From Deltaproteobacteria bacterium (GTDB taxonomy: Bacteria; Desulfobacterota; GWC2-55-46), in contig JACOUO010000029.1 of the NCBI GenBank assembly GCA_016177845.1, positions 62,001-126,000 on the forward strand: a DNA stretch of 64,000 bases, in the 5' to 3' direction. The first letter of the stretch is position 1, and each line of letters begins with the position of its first letter. A model generated the notes under the pieces. It saw only the letters and a program-made list of their open reading frames with translations. It ran no database searches and was not told the origin of the DNA. This document shows positions 27,740-36,306 of the stretch, piece by piece. The position numbers and the translations under genes were made by a program.

Positions 27740-28189
27740 ATGGTCAGAAGAAAAATTTTTCTCTTTATCTCTTTTTTCCTGTTGATGGCGGCAACCGCCT
27801 CCTCAGCCTACTGGAATAAAAGGTTTGTAACCCTCAAGGACCAGCTCAACCAGGGCTCTTCAGGAGAAGTTTCCATCGAAAGAATGGGTCGTATTCCGGG
27901 CCAGAGGGTGCTTGGCATCACAGTTTACAAACTTAAGCCGAATTCAACCTATTCCGTGTGGTTTGTAAATAAAGGCGAGACAACTGAGATGAAGCCTGCG
28001 GGCATTGATACCAATCATTTCAAGACAGACGGGGCAGGAAACGGGCGGTATGTGACTACAACTTACGAAGATGTGCTTGATGACTGGCGCTATATCGAAA
28101 TCAATCTGCACCCTGACAATAATCCGGCAAATACAAAAGATATGATACTAACCTTAAAAGGGGACATGATATACGGTTTTCATTCATAA
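27740..28189 (+). CDS. Small exported protein, function unknown
   Basis: A 149-residue protein with a signal peptide (MVRRKIFLFISFFLLMAATASSA). A beta-rich domain follows, with VYKLKPNSTYSVWFVN, an acidic turn and DDWRYIEINLHPDNNPANTKDM. The pattern recalls small periplasmic beta-sandwich domains, but I recognise no family. It has a strong AAGGAGG site and its own terminator, so it is probably monocistronic. Confidence 0.65.
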   Translation: MVRRKIFLFISFFLLMAATASSAYWNKRFVTLKDQLNQGSSGEVSIERMGRIPGQRVLGITVYKLKPNSTYSVWFVNKGETTEMKPAGIDTNHFKTDGAGNGRYVTTTYEDVLDDWRYIEINLHPDNNPANTKDMILTLKGDMIYGFHS

Positions 28190-28219
28190 AAAAAGGGCTG
28201 CGCGAGGCAGCCCTTTTTT
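28189..28219. terminator. Bidirectional intrinsic terminator
   Basis: AAAAAAGGGCTGC, a short loop and GCAGCCCTTTTTT lie between the convergent genes ending at 28189 and 28240. Confidence 0.92.
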
Positions 28220-28239
28220 GAGTACCAGATTAAGCTTCT

Positions 28240-28866
28240 TTATTTAAGTATGCTGTTCAAGATGGTCATTACATTATCCTCAAAGGCTTTGATGTCATGG
28301 CCAGAAAGATGGGAATTTGTCGCGATGTTGCCGGCGATGATAACTGTGGGGGTCTCCTCTATCCTGTAGGCCCTTGCCATCTCAAGCGCCCTCTGGGCAT
28401 CTTTTGCCTTGTCGCCCCTTCTGAGCTTCATGCTGAAGTCAAAACCAAGCCCTAAATCATTGGCAATAGCTTCTAAGACCTCCAGCTTGCCTATGTCTTT
28501 CTTCTCAACAAAATTGGCGTTAAAAAGCGCCTTTTTCATCTGCTCGCCTTTACCAGCCTCTTCAGCCAGGAAGTACGCCTCACCGGGCTTTGAAGAACTC
28601 TCTCCCCAATAAATGGGCATTATCTTCCACTTGAGTTTTTTGGGGAAGTTCCCTTTTATCACGGGTATTGACTTCTCAAAACCATAACAGTGCCCGCAGT
28701 AGAAGCTCAGGAACTCAAGCACTTCTACGGTCTTTCCATCTGTTTTATATTCCTTGCCGGGCACAACCGTGTAGCTCCCCTTTATCGAAGGCATATCAGC
28801 CGCGGAAACCGACAGAGGTATCAGCACCAAGGCCATAAGGATTGCAAGCAGGCTTTTAAATCTCAT
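28240..28866 (-). CDS. DsbA-like periplasmic thiol oxidoreductase
   Basis: A 208-residue protein with a signal peptide ending near VSA-AD and a thioredoxin fold. FYCGHC gives the CGHC redox pair, and the later ETPTVII provides the cis-Pro (Thr-Pro). The helical insert between them is DsbA-like. It probably oxidises or shuffles disulfides of exported proteins. It lies 10 bases after a tetrahaem cytochrome gene, so a role in keeping haem-binding Cys pairs usable is plausible but inferred. RBS GGGGAG supports the start. Confidence 0.85.
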   Translation of the reverse strand: MRFKSLLAILMALVLIPLSVSAADMPSIKGSYTVVPGKEYKTDGKTVEVLEFLSFYCGHCYGFEKSIPVIKGNFPKKLKWKIMPIYWGESSSKPGEAYFLAEEAGKGEQMKKALFNANFVEKKDIGKLEVLEAIANDLGLGFDFSMKLRRGDKAKDAQRALEMARAYRIEETPTVIIAGNIATNSHLSGHDIKAFEDNVMTILNSILK

Positions 28867-28876
28867 TTTATCTCCC

Positions 28877-30070
28877 CTATTTATGGTTTATTTTGTCGTA
28901 ATATTTCTGGAACTCAAAATCAGGGCTGTTGGCCTTGGTATGGCACTTAAGGCATACGGATTCAGTTATAGGCCTCATTGGTTTTGAGTAATCATTTGCA
29001 TGCTCTCTGCCGGGGCCGTGGCAGGACTCGCATTGCACATTTACAAGCTCAGGGGTTGACTGCATACCCTTGAACCCGCCCTCCCCAAAGCCGACAACAT
29101 GGCATTTTACACATTCAGGGTCCTGTGATTTTCCGACCTTTACCAGAGAGGCAAACGCGCCTGAGTGCCTGGTACCCATCCAGTCGTCAATGAAAGGCCT
29201 GTGGCAGACAACGCAGTTGACCGCACCGATATATTGACTCCCGGAGGCCGTTTTCCTGTCGTCCTCCTTTGAAAGCTCCGCCACTTTTGCGTCATATTCA
29301 TTGAGCACACTGCGGACATTCGCGTCCTCTTTTATATCCTTGCCCAAGGGCTGCCACCTGTTGCCTGATTTCACAAGCTTGCCCTTTTCATTAAATAAAA
29401 GGGTGAGGATGCCAAGTTCCTTGCCCTGCGGATAGCCTGATACGATTATCGCCCCGTTAGCTGTTACGGGCTCATCCAAGGTCTCACCAAAGGAGGTTAT
29501 TATCACATCCCATCCCTTGATGGATTTGGCCTCAGAGCTCGGCTTATCGGTCAGGAGTATATTAAGCCTGCCTTTTTTTAAGGCTGACCGGTCAGAGCTT
29601 ATGTTTATCTTCAAGCCCCCGCGCTCTACTACCTCAGGGCGTGAATCTTTTGAAATAACAGGGGTATCGTACTTCTTTACAAGGGGATTTAAAAAATCCT
29701 TTGGGAAGGCATTCTCACGCTTGAAAAAAGCTATCGCGTCATAGCCCATCGTATTATAAGACTTAAGCAGTACATCTGCCTTAAGTCGTCCCTGCGGGGT
29801 GTCCTCAGGCATTGAATTGCCTGCGTCTACAAGGACATAGGGGCTTAGTTCGCCTTTATGCTTTAAGATATAGCCTGAGAGCCTCGCAAGCCCGCCGCCC
29901 TCGGTCTTTGGCGAACAGCCGCATGGCTCAAGCTCGCCGATTCGGCTGCCCGTATAGAGAATATTGAGTATTTTATCCTGCGCGCCTGCGGAAAGGGGCA
30001 GCAGGAACACGGCAGAAAGGAACCCGCCAGCCGAAAAAGTAAGAATGGATTTTTTAAGCGATATTCTCAT
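28877..30070 (-). CDS. UshA-like domain fused to a tetrahaem cytochrome c
   Basis: A 397-residue exported protein. After a signal peptide, residues 30-240 resemble a degenerate 5'-nucleotidase/UshA-type metallophosphatase (ILYTGSRIGELEPCGCSPK, DAGNSM, YDAIAFFKRENAF). The C-terminal third has four CXXCH sites: CVVCH, CVKCH, CESCH and CLKCH, in the spacing of cytochrome c554-like proteins. Several catalytic His/Asp of true nucleotidases appear missing. Related fusions are known from anaerobic respirers without proven function. The downstream DsbA-like gene follows by 10 bases. Confidence 0.8.
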   Translation of the reverse strand: MRISLKKSILTFSAGGFLSAVFLLPLSAGAQDKILNILYTGSRIGELEPCGCSPKTEGGGLARLSGYILKHKGELSPYVLVDAGNSMPEDTPQGRLKADVLLKSYNTMGYDAIAFFKRENAFPKDFLNPLVKKYDTPVISKDSRPEVVERGGLKINISSDRSALKKGRLNILLTDKPSSEAKSIKGWDVIITSFGETLDEPVTANGAIIVSGYPQGKELGILTLLFNEKGKLVKSGNRWQPLGKDIKEDANVRSVLNEYDAKVAELSKEDDRKTASGSQYIGAVNCVVCHRPFIDDWMGTRHSGAFASLVKVGKSQDPECVKCHVVGFGEGGFKGMQSTPELVNVQCESCHGPGREHANDYSKPMRPITESVCLKCHTKANSPDFEFQKYYDKINHK

Positions 30071-30252
30071 GATTTCAAAAGGTTTCTGCGTCTGTTTTTA
30101 TTTCGGCATCTCCAGCCGGGATAATTAAAAAAGTGAATGTATCTCACGACTTCTCAAAACTCAATATTATCTCATTCACCGATGATCAGTCAATAATCTA
30201 TTGAAGTGCGGAAAAGAGCTATAAAAGCACCTTGGACTACCCTGCAAAGCGC

Positions 30253-30281
30253 TTGACACCCTTTAGTTTTGGTATTTAATT
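30253..30281 (+). promoter_or_regulatory. Promoter of the 30329 gene
   Basis: A perfect TTGACA is followed 17-18 bases later by TTAATT/TAATTA, about 50 bases before the ATG. Confidence 0.6.
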
Positions 30282-30328
30282 AATATAGAGATATTGAATG
30301 TCAATTTCAACTTAGCCCGGAGGTACTT

Positions 30329-30595
30329 ATGTCAAGATTCCTGATTGAAACACCACACACAAAGGATGAATGTCTTAGGTCGCTCGATGAACTGCTTGCC
30401 AAAGGCCCTGATACGCTTAGAAAATTTGACTGGGCCTGTTCCACAGGCAAACATACGGGGTATGCAATTATAGACGCGGATAATGAATCAGCCGTGCGCA
30501 GCATGCTGCCTTCTTTCCTGAGGGACAAAGCGCGGATAACACAGGTAAGCAAATTTACGCCTGAACAGATAAAGTCCTTCCATAAGGCAGCCTAA
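30329..30595 (+). CDS. Small conserved-looking soluble protein
   Basis: An 88-residue protein of unknown function. Features seen are a compact alpha/beta pattern, FDWACSTGKHTGYAII with a single Cys, and a C-terminal FLRDKARITQVSKFTPEQI. It resembles small ferredoxin-like-fold proteins of the DUF4242 kind, but I cannot name it. GGAGG supports the start, and the gene has its own promoter and terminator. Confidence 0.7.
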   Translation: MSRFLIETPHTKDECLRSLDELLAKGPDTLRKFDWACSTGKHTGYAIIDADNESAVRSMLPSFLRDKARITQVSKFTPEQIKSFHKAA

Positions 30596-30636
30596 GGGGC
30601 GTCTAAAAAGTTCCACTCCTTTCCCCCACTAAAAAA

Positions 30637-30667
30637 ACGCCCGGCACATCAGCCGGGCGTTTTTTTA
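30637..30667. terminator. Bidirectional intrinsic terminator
   Basis: ACGCCCGGC, ACATCA and GCCGGGCGT are flanked by seven A on the left and seven T on the right. It serves the 30329 gene and the convergent membrane gene. Confidence 0.93.
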
Positions 30668-30677
30668 TCAAATTATC

Positions 30678-32063
30678 TCAAGCTGATTTATCATCATCTC
30701 TACCTGATTTGATATAGATAAGCGAGGCTATGAAAAGAGAAAGCGGGATAAAGGTCATGATATTGCGGTTTATGCCTGTGCGTTCGGTAACTGCCTTGAA
30801 ATCAAATGTCGTGATATATATAAAAAGAAAAGTTGCCATCATCAATGCTATTACTGCATAAAGATATTTTATGTTTGAGGTCAAGACCTTCCGTAGTCCG
30901 AACAGCGTCATAACAGCAAAGAATGGGAAGATAAACCCGAAGTTCAAGGTAAGGAAAAGCTCCTTAATATATAATGGGAATATTTCCAGATGCAGCCCAT
31001 TGATCCAGTTCATCTTCCCCGCTTCACCTGCATGGCCGAAACCTATATTAAGCCCGCTCTTGAATATTATCCACGGAGCTATATACAAGAGCGCAGGCAG
31101 TATCCAAAACAGCGCAGTTTTAAGCCCTTTCTTGTTCACTATGCAAAAGACCAGGAGAGAGCTGCCGGCAAAGGCCATATATGGTATGCCTTCATTTTTG
31201 GTAAACGCGCCCATTGCGAAAAGCAACCCTGAAAGCGCCAGAACACCCGGTTTTCCTCCCCTCTCCATAAACTCCCACATCAGCACAGAGCCTGCAAGCA
31301 CATAAAACGCAAGCGGCAAGTCTGCGTAGGCATCAAGCGCGTGGTATGAAAAAAGCGGCGCGGCTGAAAGAAAAAAAGTAAATACCAGGGCCGTAAGCCA
31401 CATCGTCTCTTTCCTTAAAGCGAAGTAGAAGATGCCGAGCGTTGAAATAAAATAAAATGGCGCCCAGGCTTTTACCAGCGCCTCATTGAAATCGCCGATT
31501 GCAGCAGACAAATAGGTCTGTGCAAGTGGAGTTATGAGCGGATGCCCCATGTACATCCTGTAACCCCTGCCGAAAAAGAACTCACTCGCATTATCCAAAA
31601 GAAGACCATTATTGTAATAAAAAAGCTTTGCGCCCGCGCTCCAGTTTGACCAGGCGTCATGAGAGTAAATAGGGCGAGCAAGGCCGCTGTAGAGCACAAA
31701 ACAGACTTTGATCGCTATCGCAAAAATAAGAACCGCCGCAAAGACTGTCTTTAAAATACCTGATTCTTTATTTTGGGAAGACAGTTGAGGGCTATCGTCA
31801 TTCATGCCGCGCCGCCTAAGGAGTAACACCAAAAAAGGCGAAGCAATAATGACCTGTGCAAGACACATTACAATGAAAGAAAACTGCACGCCGGCAAGAT
31901 TAAGAAAAAAAGAGCCCATAGCCATAAAGCCCATGCCGAGCCCGAAGCCTAAAAAAAGCCTGAAAAAGATACCGGCTCTTTGCACTGCCAACAGGTACGA
32001 TGCAGTGACAAAGCCGCACACAGTAGGCACCGCAAGGGCAATTATCAGCCAAAGCCATGTCAT
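30678..32063 (-). CDS. Polytopic membrane protein, GT-C glycosyltransferase-like
   Basis: A 461-residue protein with about 11-12 membrane helices. A periplasmic loop after the third helix contains SHDAWSNWSAGAKLFYYNNG, an acidic motif of the kind GT-C enzymes (ArnT/PMT class) use to bind lipid-linked sugar. GHPLITPLAQTYLS and FTKNEGIPY are further typical blocks. I infer transfer of a sugar from a lipid carrier to a cell-surface acceptor. Its start overlaps the stop of the upstream gene (32060) by four bases, so the two are a translational pair. Confidence 0.7.
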   Translation of the reverse strand: MTWLWLIIALAVPTVCGFVTASYLLAVQRAGIFFRLFLGFGLGMGFMAMGSFFLNLAGVQFSFIVMCLAQVIIASPFLVLLLRRRGMNDDSPQLSSQNKESGILKTVFAAVLIFAIAIKVCFVLYSGLARPIYSHDAWSNWSAGAKLFYYNNGLLLDNASEFFFGRGYRMYMGHPLITPLAQTYLSAAIGDFNEALVKAWAPFYFISTLGIFYFALRKETMWLTALVFTFFLSAAPLFSYHALDAYADLPLAFYVLAGSVLMWEFMERGGKPGVLALSGLLFAMGAFTKNEGIPYMAFAGSSLLVFCIVNKKGLKTALFWILPALLYIAPWIIFKSGLNIGFGHAGEAGKMNWINGLHLEIFPLYIKELFLTLNFGFIFPFFAVMTLFGLRKVLTSNIKYLYAVIALMMATFLFIYITTFDFKAVTERTGINRNIMTFIPLSLFIASLIYIKSGRDDDKSA

Positions 32064-32701
32064 CTGCCTGCCTCCTGCCCGACAATCTCAAACACTGCCG
32101 CCCCCTGCCTGTAAACCGCATAAGGCCTCGCCCTGTATGCCTGTCCGTACGCATAAAGCACTTGCGCGTCAAGGTCATAGGAAGCCTCGCCGTTGTCATA
32201 CACCCATATGAACCTGCCCGTTTTCGAGGTCAGCCGCGGGAGCAGATAATACTGGCCGAGCTGTTTCATCTGAAGCAGCGTTTCATCACCCGATACATCA
32301 ACAGCCCTGAAGCTCTCGCCCTCAGGTACTTTGCTTTTCATGAACTTAACGAAAGGGAAAAAATCTGAACCGTCAAAGTAGGCCACCCGTTTTTCAATAT
32401 CCTTATCCCTGAGTGAGTTTATATCGTTAACAAAAACCTTAAACCACACATACTCTGTCTTTATTGAAAACAGCAATGCGATAAAAAGGAATACATAGGC
32501 GGCGGGTCTGATAAAACTATTAAAAGTGCGGGGCTTTTTGATGATGACGAAGGCGAGCAAAGCAACAATGGCGCAGGCATAAAGCGTTAAGGACAACGGA
32601 TGGCCGAAAATTTCAGGGGTAGGAAGGTAATTGATCGTAGTCCCATCAATAAAGTCGGCATTCCAGAGGCCTTCCCAACCATTTTTATGAAGCTCACCCA
32701 T
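32060..32701 (-). CDS. Membrane protein paired with the GT-C-like gene
   Basis: A 213-residue protein. Two membrane helices (about 36-54 and 66-84) are followed by an exported domain of about 120 residues with SFRAVDVSGDETLLQMKQLGQY and GRFIWVYDNGEASYDLD. The domain looks like the C-terminal soluble part found on many GT39-like enzymes, so these two open frames may be halves of one enzyme that is split here. The overlap with the downstream gene supports obligate co-expression. Confidence 0.6.
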   Translation of the reverse strand: MGELHKNGWEGLWNADFIDGTTINYLPTPEIFGHPLSLTLYACAIVALLAFVIIKKPRTFNSFIRPAAYVFLFIALLFSIKTEYVWFKVFVNDINSLRDKDIEKRVAYFDGSDFFPFVKFMKSKVPEGESFRAVDVSGDETLLQMKQLGQYYLLPRLTSKTGRFIWVYDNGEASYDLDAQVLYAYGQAYRARPYAVYRQGAAVFEIVGQEAGR

Positions 32702-32944
32702 ATGCTTTTCTTTTCATAAAACCAAAAAGATTGTTTATGAAATCCATGTAATTTTTAAAAAATTCGCTCGGAATTTAAGTATGAATTCTCAATTGTTTTC
32801 TAAAATTAACATATAAGTTTCCCTGGAATCAATAAGGTTGGTAAGGTTTTGAAAAAAAAATAAAGAGCTTATATTTTTAAAAATCCATTCTCTATACTGA
32901 CAAACCGGCCCTCCAAGTGATAATCACAACGGGATTTTAAAATA

Positions 32945-33022
32945 TTGATATCTGATTTATCCTGTCATATACTTCGAAAATAATATTTTCGAGGGGGGAG
33001 TTCCTTGGGGCTCCCCTTTTTT
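32945..33022 (+). promoter_or_regulatory. Agmatinase-gene promoter and terminator-like leader hairpin
   Basis: TTGATA, 17 bases and TATACT (32968-32973) predict transcription from about 32,980. Only 15 bases later GGGGAG/CTCCCC forms a stem followed by TTTTTT (33017-33022), directly before the AGGAGG site. A small CGAAAAT/ATTTTCG palindrome precedes it. The leader is too short for any aptamer I know. The rest of 32,702-32,944 is A+T-rich and holds nothing recognised. Confidence 0.65.
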
Positions 33023-33041
33023 GACAGGAGGATGCAACAGA

Positions 33042-33947
33042 ATGGCAGCAGACGAGTTTTCATTTTTTAGTTCGATAGAAGGTTTTTTAGCAATACCAGA
33101 AGAGGACGGCTGCACCTATGAACAGGCCAAGGCCGTTGTGGTGCCGTTTGGCCTTGAAGCCTCGGTAAGCTACGGGCACGGCACTGCCGAAGGGCCTGCG
33201 GCTATCATTCACGCTTCATATCAGGTTGAGCTTTTCGATGAAGAGCTGTGGCGCGAGCCTGTCTGGGATATCGGCATAGCGACCTTAAAAGATGTGCCTG
33301 TTAAGAAGTCCATTGATGAAGCCCTCTCCGACCTTGAGCGCATCACAAAAAAGATACTTGATGACGGCAAATTCCCGATGATACTTGGCGGAGAGCATTC
33401 AATCACCGCAGGCTCAATACGGCCTTTTGCTGAAAAATACCCGGATCTCGTGATACTGCATTTTGACGCGCACGCAGACTTAAGGGACGGGTATGAAGGC
33501 GAGCATTACTCTCATGCCGCGGCAATGCGCAGGTGCCTCGACCATAAAAATGTATCGCTTGTTTCATGCGGCATAAGGAATATCTCTGCAGGCGAAGTTC
33601 CATTTCTGGAAGAGAACCGCAACCGCATTCACATATTCTGGGCCAAGGACAAGCATGAATGGGATATAGAGGAGATAGTATCAAAGCTGCGCGGCAAGCC
33701 TGTCTATGTCACTTTTGATGTTGACGGTTTTGACGCGAGCCTGATGCCCGCAACAGGCACACCGGAGCCGGGCGGACTGATGTGGGACGACGCCATGAGA
33801 ATCCTGAGAGCTGCCTCAAAGGTGTCGAACTTTGTCGGGGCTGATGTAAACGAACTCGCCCCTTTGAAAGAGATGCACTACTGCGATTTCCTTACGGCTA
33901 AGCTTGTTTATAAAGTGCTTTCGTACGCGTTTGACGGGAAGGAATGA
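33042..33947 (+). CDS. speB: Agmatinase-family ureohydrolase
   Basis: Binuclear Mn enzyme that hydrolyses a guanidino group, most often agmatine to putrescine and urea. The 301 residues include GGEHS, HFDAHADLRDGYEGEHYSHA, TFDVDGFDASLMPATGTPEPGG and ADVNELAPLKE, so all metal ligands are intact. I start at ATG 33042, nine bases after AGGAGG, rather than at the TTG where the frame opens (33021). Some relatives use guanidine or other guanidino compounds, so the substrate is not certain. No decarboxylase partner is adjacent. Confidence 0.9.
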   Translation: MAADEFSFFSSIEGFLAIPEEDGCTYEQAKAVVVPFGLEASVSYGHGTAEGPAAIIHASYQVELFDEELWREPVWDIGIATLKDVPVKKSIDEALSDLERITKKILDDGKFPMILGGEHSITAGSIRPFAEKYPDLVILHFDAHADLRDGYEGEHYSHAAAMRRCLDHKNVSLVSCGIRNISAGEVPFLEENRNRIHIFWAKDKHEWDIEEIVSKLRGKPVYVTFDVDGFDASLMPATGTPEPGGLMWDDAMRILRAASKVSNFVGADVNELAPLKEMHYCDFLTAKLVYKVLSYAFDGKE

Positions 33948-33972
33948 TTTTTGATTTTATACTGTAACTACT

Positions 33973-34005
33973 AAGGGGCTACGGCATTCGCCGCAGCCCC
34001 TTTAT
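33973..34005 (+). terminator. Intrinsic terminator after speB
   Basis: AAGGGGCTaCGG and CCGcAGCCCCTT form a stem followed by TATATTC. A near copy is found at 34771-34803. Confidence 0.85.
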
Positions 34006-34061
34006 ATTCTTGACATTGAGCAATCCACTTTGGCGGCTGGGTTAAGATACGCTAACCCAAC

Positions 34062-34622
34062 TTACTGGGCTTCGATTTTGTAGACAATCTCATTCAGAGT
34101 TGCTCCTGACATGCTTTTTCGAACTTTTTCCTCAAGGACAACGCCGCCCAGCGATTCCGCAATCTTCCGGCTTGGAATATTGTCGCAGTCCACAGGGTAG
34201 ATAAAATATGAAAGAAGAAGATTTTTCCTGCCCCATTCTGCCAGATACCGGACAGCTTCCCTGCCCAATTTCTTTCCATGAGCGCTCTTTTTGATCCATA
34301 CCCCAAGCTCCGCCACTTGCGGGTCATCAGTTCCGTGAATGGCACATATTCCTAAAAACTCACCACTGTTAACTTTTGTTATCGCAAGGATGAGTTCAAG
34401 TCCAGCTTTCATATTTTTCCTGCCTGTATCGACGAACTCATAAGCATGCGCCACATCGCTAAGTGGTTTTGGCATCATATAGCGCGTTATATCTTCGGTA
34501 AATTCATGGAAGATGTCTTGAGCATGTTCGTCAGATATCGGAGATAAGACAATCCTCTCCCCCTCGATTCTTACCGCGAGGAAATCTGTCGATGCGGCAC
34601 CTTTAGTTTTAAGTGGATTCAT
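34062..34622 (-). CDS. GNAT N-acetyltransferase, RimJ/RimL type
   Basis: A 186-residue acetyl-CoA enzyme. It begins with the family's LxxIxxEHAQDIFHEF pattern. The acetyl-CoA loop region is VWIKKSAHGKKLGREAVRYL, and YPVDCDNIPSRKIAESLGG is the usual late block with the Asn-x-x-Ser. Targets range from ribosomal protein N-termini to small amines; nothing here picks one. It lies between two near-identical terminators next to the tRNA remnant, so it may have arrived by insertion. Confidence 0.85.
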   Translation of the reverse strand: MNPLKTKGAASTDFLAVRIEGERIVLSPISDEHAQDIFHEFTEDITRYMMPKPLSDVAHAYEFVDTGRKNMKAGLELILAITKVNSGEFLGICAIHGTDDPQVAELGVWIKKSAHGKKLGREAVRYLAEWGRKNLLLSYFIYPVDCDNIPSRKIAESLGGVVLEEKVRKSMSGATLNEIVYKIEAQ

Positions 34623-34770
34623 GATTTAAGCTCTCAAGGTGGGGTAATGACATCCCTTCTTTTGTGTATACCATCCCATACTTGTTTACCATACCATATC
34701 ACCCGACTCCGTCACACCCCTCACAGCCCCGTAAAACCAACTGGACAAAAACCGAACAGCGAAATGACAA

Positions 34771-34803
34771 AAGGGGCTACGGATAACTCCGTACCCCTTT
34801 TTA
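34771..34803 (-). terminator. Terminator downstream of the tRNA-Lys remnant
   Basis: On the minus strand AAGGGGTACGG, loop and CCGTAGCCCCTTTT follow 10 bases after the tRNA 3' end. It is the expected terminator of the original tRNA gene. Confidence 0.75.
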
Positions 34804-34809
34804 TATTCC

Positions 34810-34860
34810 TGGTGGGCCGCCGGCGGATCGAACGCCGGACCCGCTGATTAAGAGTCAGCT
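34810..34860 (-). tRNA. 3' half of tRNA-Lys(CUU), integration scar
   Basis: Read on the minus strand this is the anticodon stem-loop AGCTGACTCTTAATCAGC with anticodon CTT (34852-34850), variable bases, a full T arm (CGGCG-TTCGATC-CGCCG) and acceptor end GCGGCCCACCA. The D arm and 5' acceptor are absent: the homology stops at 34860 and becomes unrelated A/T-rich DNA. This is the pattern left when an integrase crosses over in the anticodon region. An intact copy should exist at the other end of the element, which is not in the window. Confidence 0.88.
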
Positions 34861-34942
34861 ATTTTAATCTTTCAGAGTGTTTCATCCACTTTCATAAAAA
34901 CCTCAGAAACCCTTTGACTTGCCAGCAAAATAGGCTTATTCT

Positions 34943-36229
34943 ATGTTCATAGCTTTTCATGATTTCACTCTGCTATTCATGCCAAAGTGGATACCAATTG
35001 GTGACCAATTTTTCAAGAGGAGACTGGATGTGCTTACAGATCTGAAGCTGAAGAGGTATAAAAGCCCGGAAGGGAAACGGCACATATTATGGGATAAGGG
35101 TGGGCTCGGTATCCGCTTTGGTGAAAATCGCCGGACCTGGGTTTTCAGGTACTCGTTTGAAGGCCGTCGCCTGATGATGACGCTTGGAGAATACCCGGCA
35201 AAGAGCCTTGAGGAAGCCCGCAAAGAGGCAGCCGAGGCCGCGCTAAAGGTAAAGCGTGGAGTTGATCCAGGAGCCGAGAAGAAGATGGCAAGGGAGTCCC
35301 ATGTAGCAGCTCCTACCATTGAGCAGTTCGTAAATGAGATTGACACTTTCGAGCTGGCACACAAGAAGTCTGGCAAGGAGACAAAGCGGCTGCTGGATTA
35401 CGATGTTGTCCCGGTATGGGGCAAGAGGAAAGTCGCTGATATCAAACGCAGAGATATAGTACTGCTCCTCGATAGTATACGAAAGCGCGCTCCCATCACG
35501 GCCAATCGCGTGCACAGCGCCCTATCCAGACTATTCAACTTCGCTGCCGAGCGCGGCGTTATCGAAGACAGCCCCTGCACCCGTATCAGAAAGCCCAAGG
35601 AGAAGGCCAAAAGCCGTACTCTGACGAATGAAGAACTCCAGCGACTGTGGGCAGCCCTTGATCTGAACAATAAGGCCGTTGACATATATGCAATCGCAAA
35701 ACTGGCCCTAAAGATAATTCTCCTTACTGGGCAGAGGCCAGGGGAAGTCTGCGGCATGACATGGGATGAGATTAATGGCGATATCTGGACAATACCGGCA
35801 GACCGCATGAAGGGAAACGAACCCCACAGCGTACCCCTTACAGGCATGGTACTGGAGATTATCGAGCTGGCCAGGGCATATCCCAACGGTAGCCCCTATG
35901 TATTCTGCAGCACACGCAAGGACGGCGCGCCGGTAACTCCCGGAGCCTTGTCCCACGCAATCCTGAGACATTGGGAAGAGGAGATGGGCTTCGAGGAAGC
36001 TTTCACACCACACGATCTCCGCCGCACATTCCGCACCCGCTTGGCAGAACTGGGCGTCGATGAGATTGTCGCCGAAAGGGTAATGAGTCACAAATTACAG
36101 GGAATGTTAGGCGTCTACAACCGACACAGTTACGATAAAGAAAAAAGAGAAGCCCTTGAGAAATGGGAAAAGAGGCTCAGATTGATAGTGGGCCTTGACC
36201 AGCCGGCTGCGGCAAAAATCGTCTCATGA
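34943..36229 (+). CDS. int: P4-type tyrosine integrase
   Basis: Site-specific recombinase that inserts and excises the element. The N-terminal arm-binding domain (DUF4102-like: LKLKRYKSPEGKRHILWDK, RRLMMTLGEYPAKSLEEAR) precedes a core-binding domain and a catalytic domain. The catalytic domain has TGQRPGEV (Arg), TPHDLRRTF (His-x-x-Arg), VMSHK and YNRHSY with the nucleophile Tyr. It lies 82 bases from the tRNA-Lys scar, the usual position at one end of tRNA-targeting islands. ATG 34943 gives 428 residues; ATG 34982 is also possible, and neither has a strong ribosome site. Confidence 0.95.
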   Translation: MFIAFHDFTLLFMPKWIPIGDQFFKRRLDVLTDLKLKRYKSPEGKRHILWDKGGLGIRFGENRRTWVFRYSFEGRRLMMTLGEYPAKSLEEARKEAAEAALKVKRGVDPGAEKKMARESHVAAPTIEQFVNEIDTFELAHKKSGKETKRLLDYDVVPVWGKRKVADIKRRDIVLLLDSIRKRAPITANRVHSALSRLFNFAAERGVIEDSPCTRIRKPKEKAKSRTLTNEELQRLWAALDLNNKAVDIYAIAKLALKIILLTGQRPGEVCGMTWDEINGDIWTIPADRMKGNEPHSVPLTGMVLEIIELARAYPNGSPYVFCSTRKDGAPVTPGALSHAILRHWEEEMGFEEAFTPHDLRRTFRTRLAELGVDEIVAERVMSHKLQGMLGVYNRHSYDKEKREALEKWEKRLRLIVGLDQPAAAKIVS

Positions 36230-36306
36230 TGTGTAACCATCCCCGTTTTAATGTCAAGTCAGGCTCGTACTGGTAAACTGTACGGCCTGCCGTTAAAAGC
36301 TTCGGA

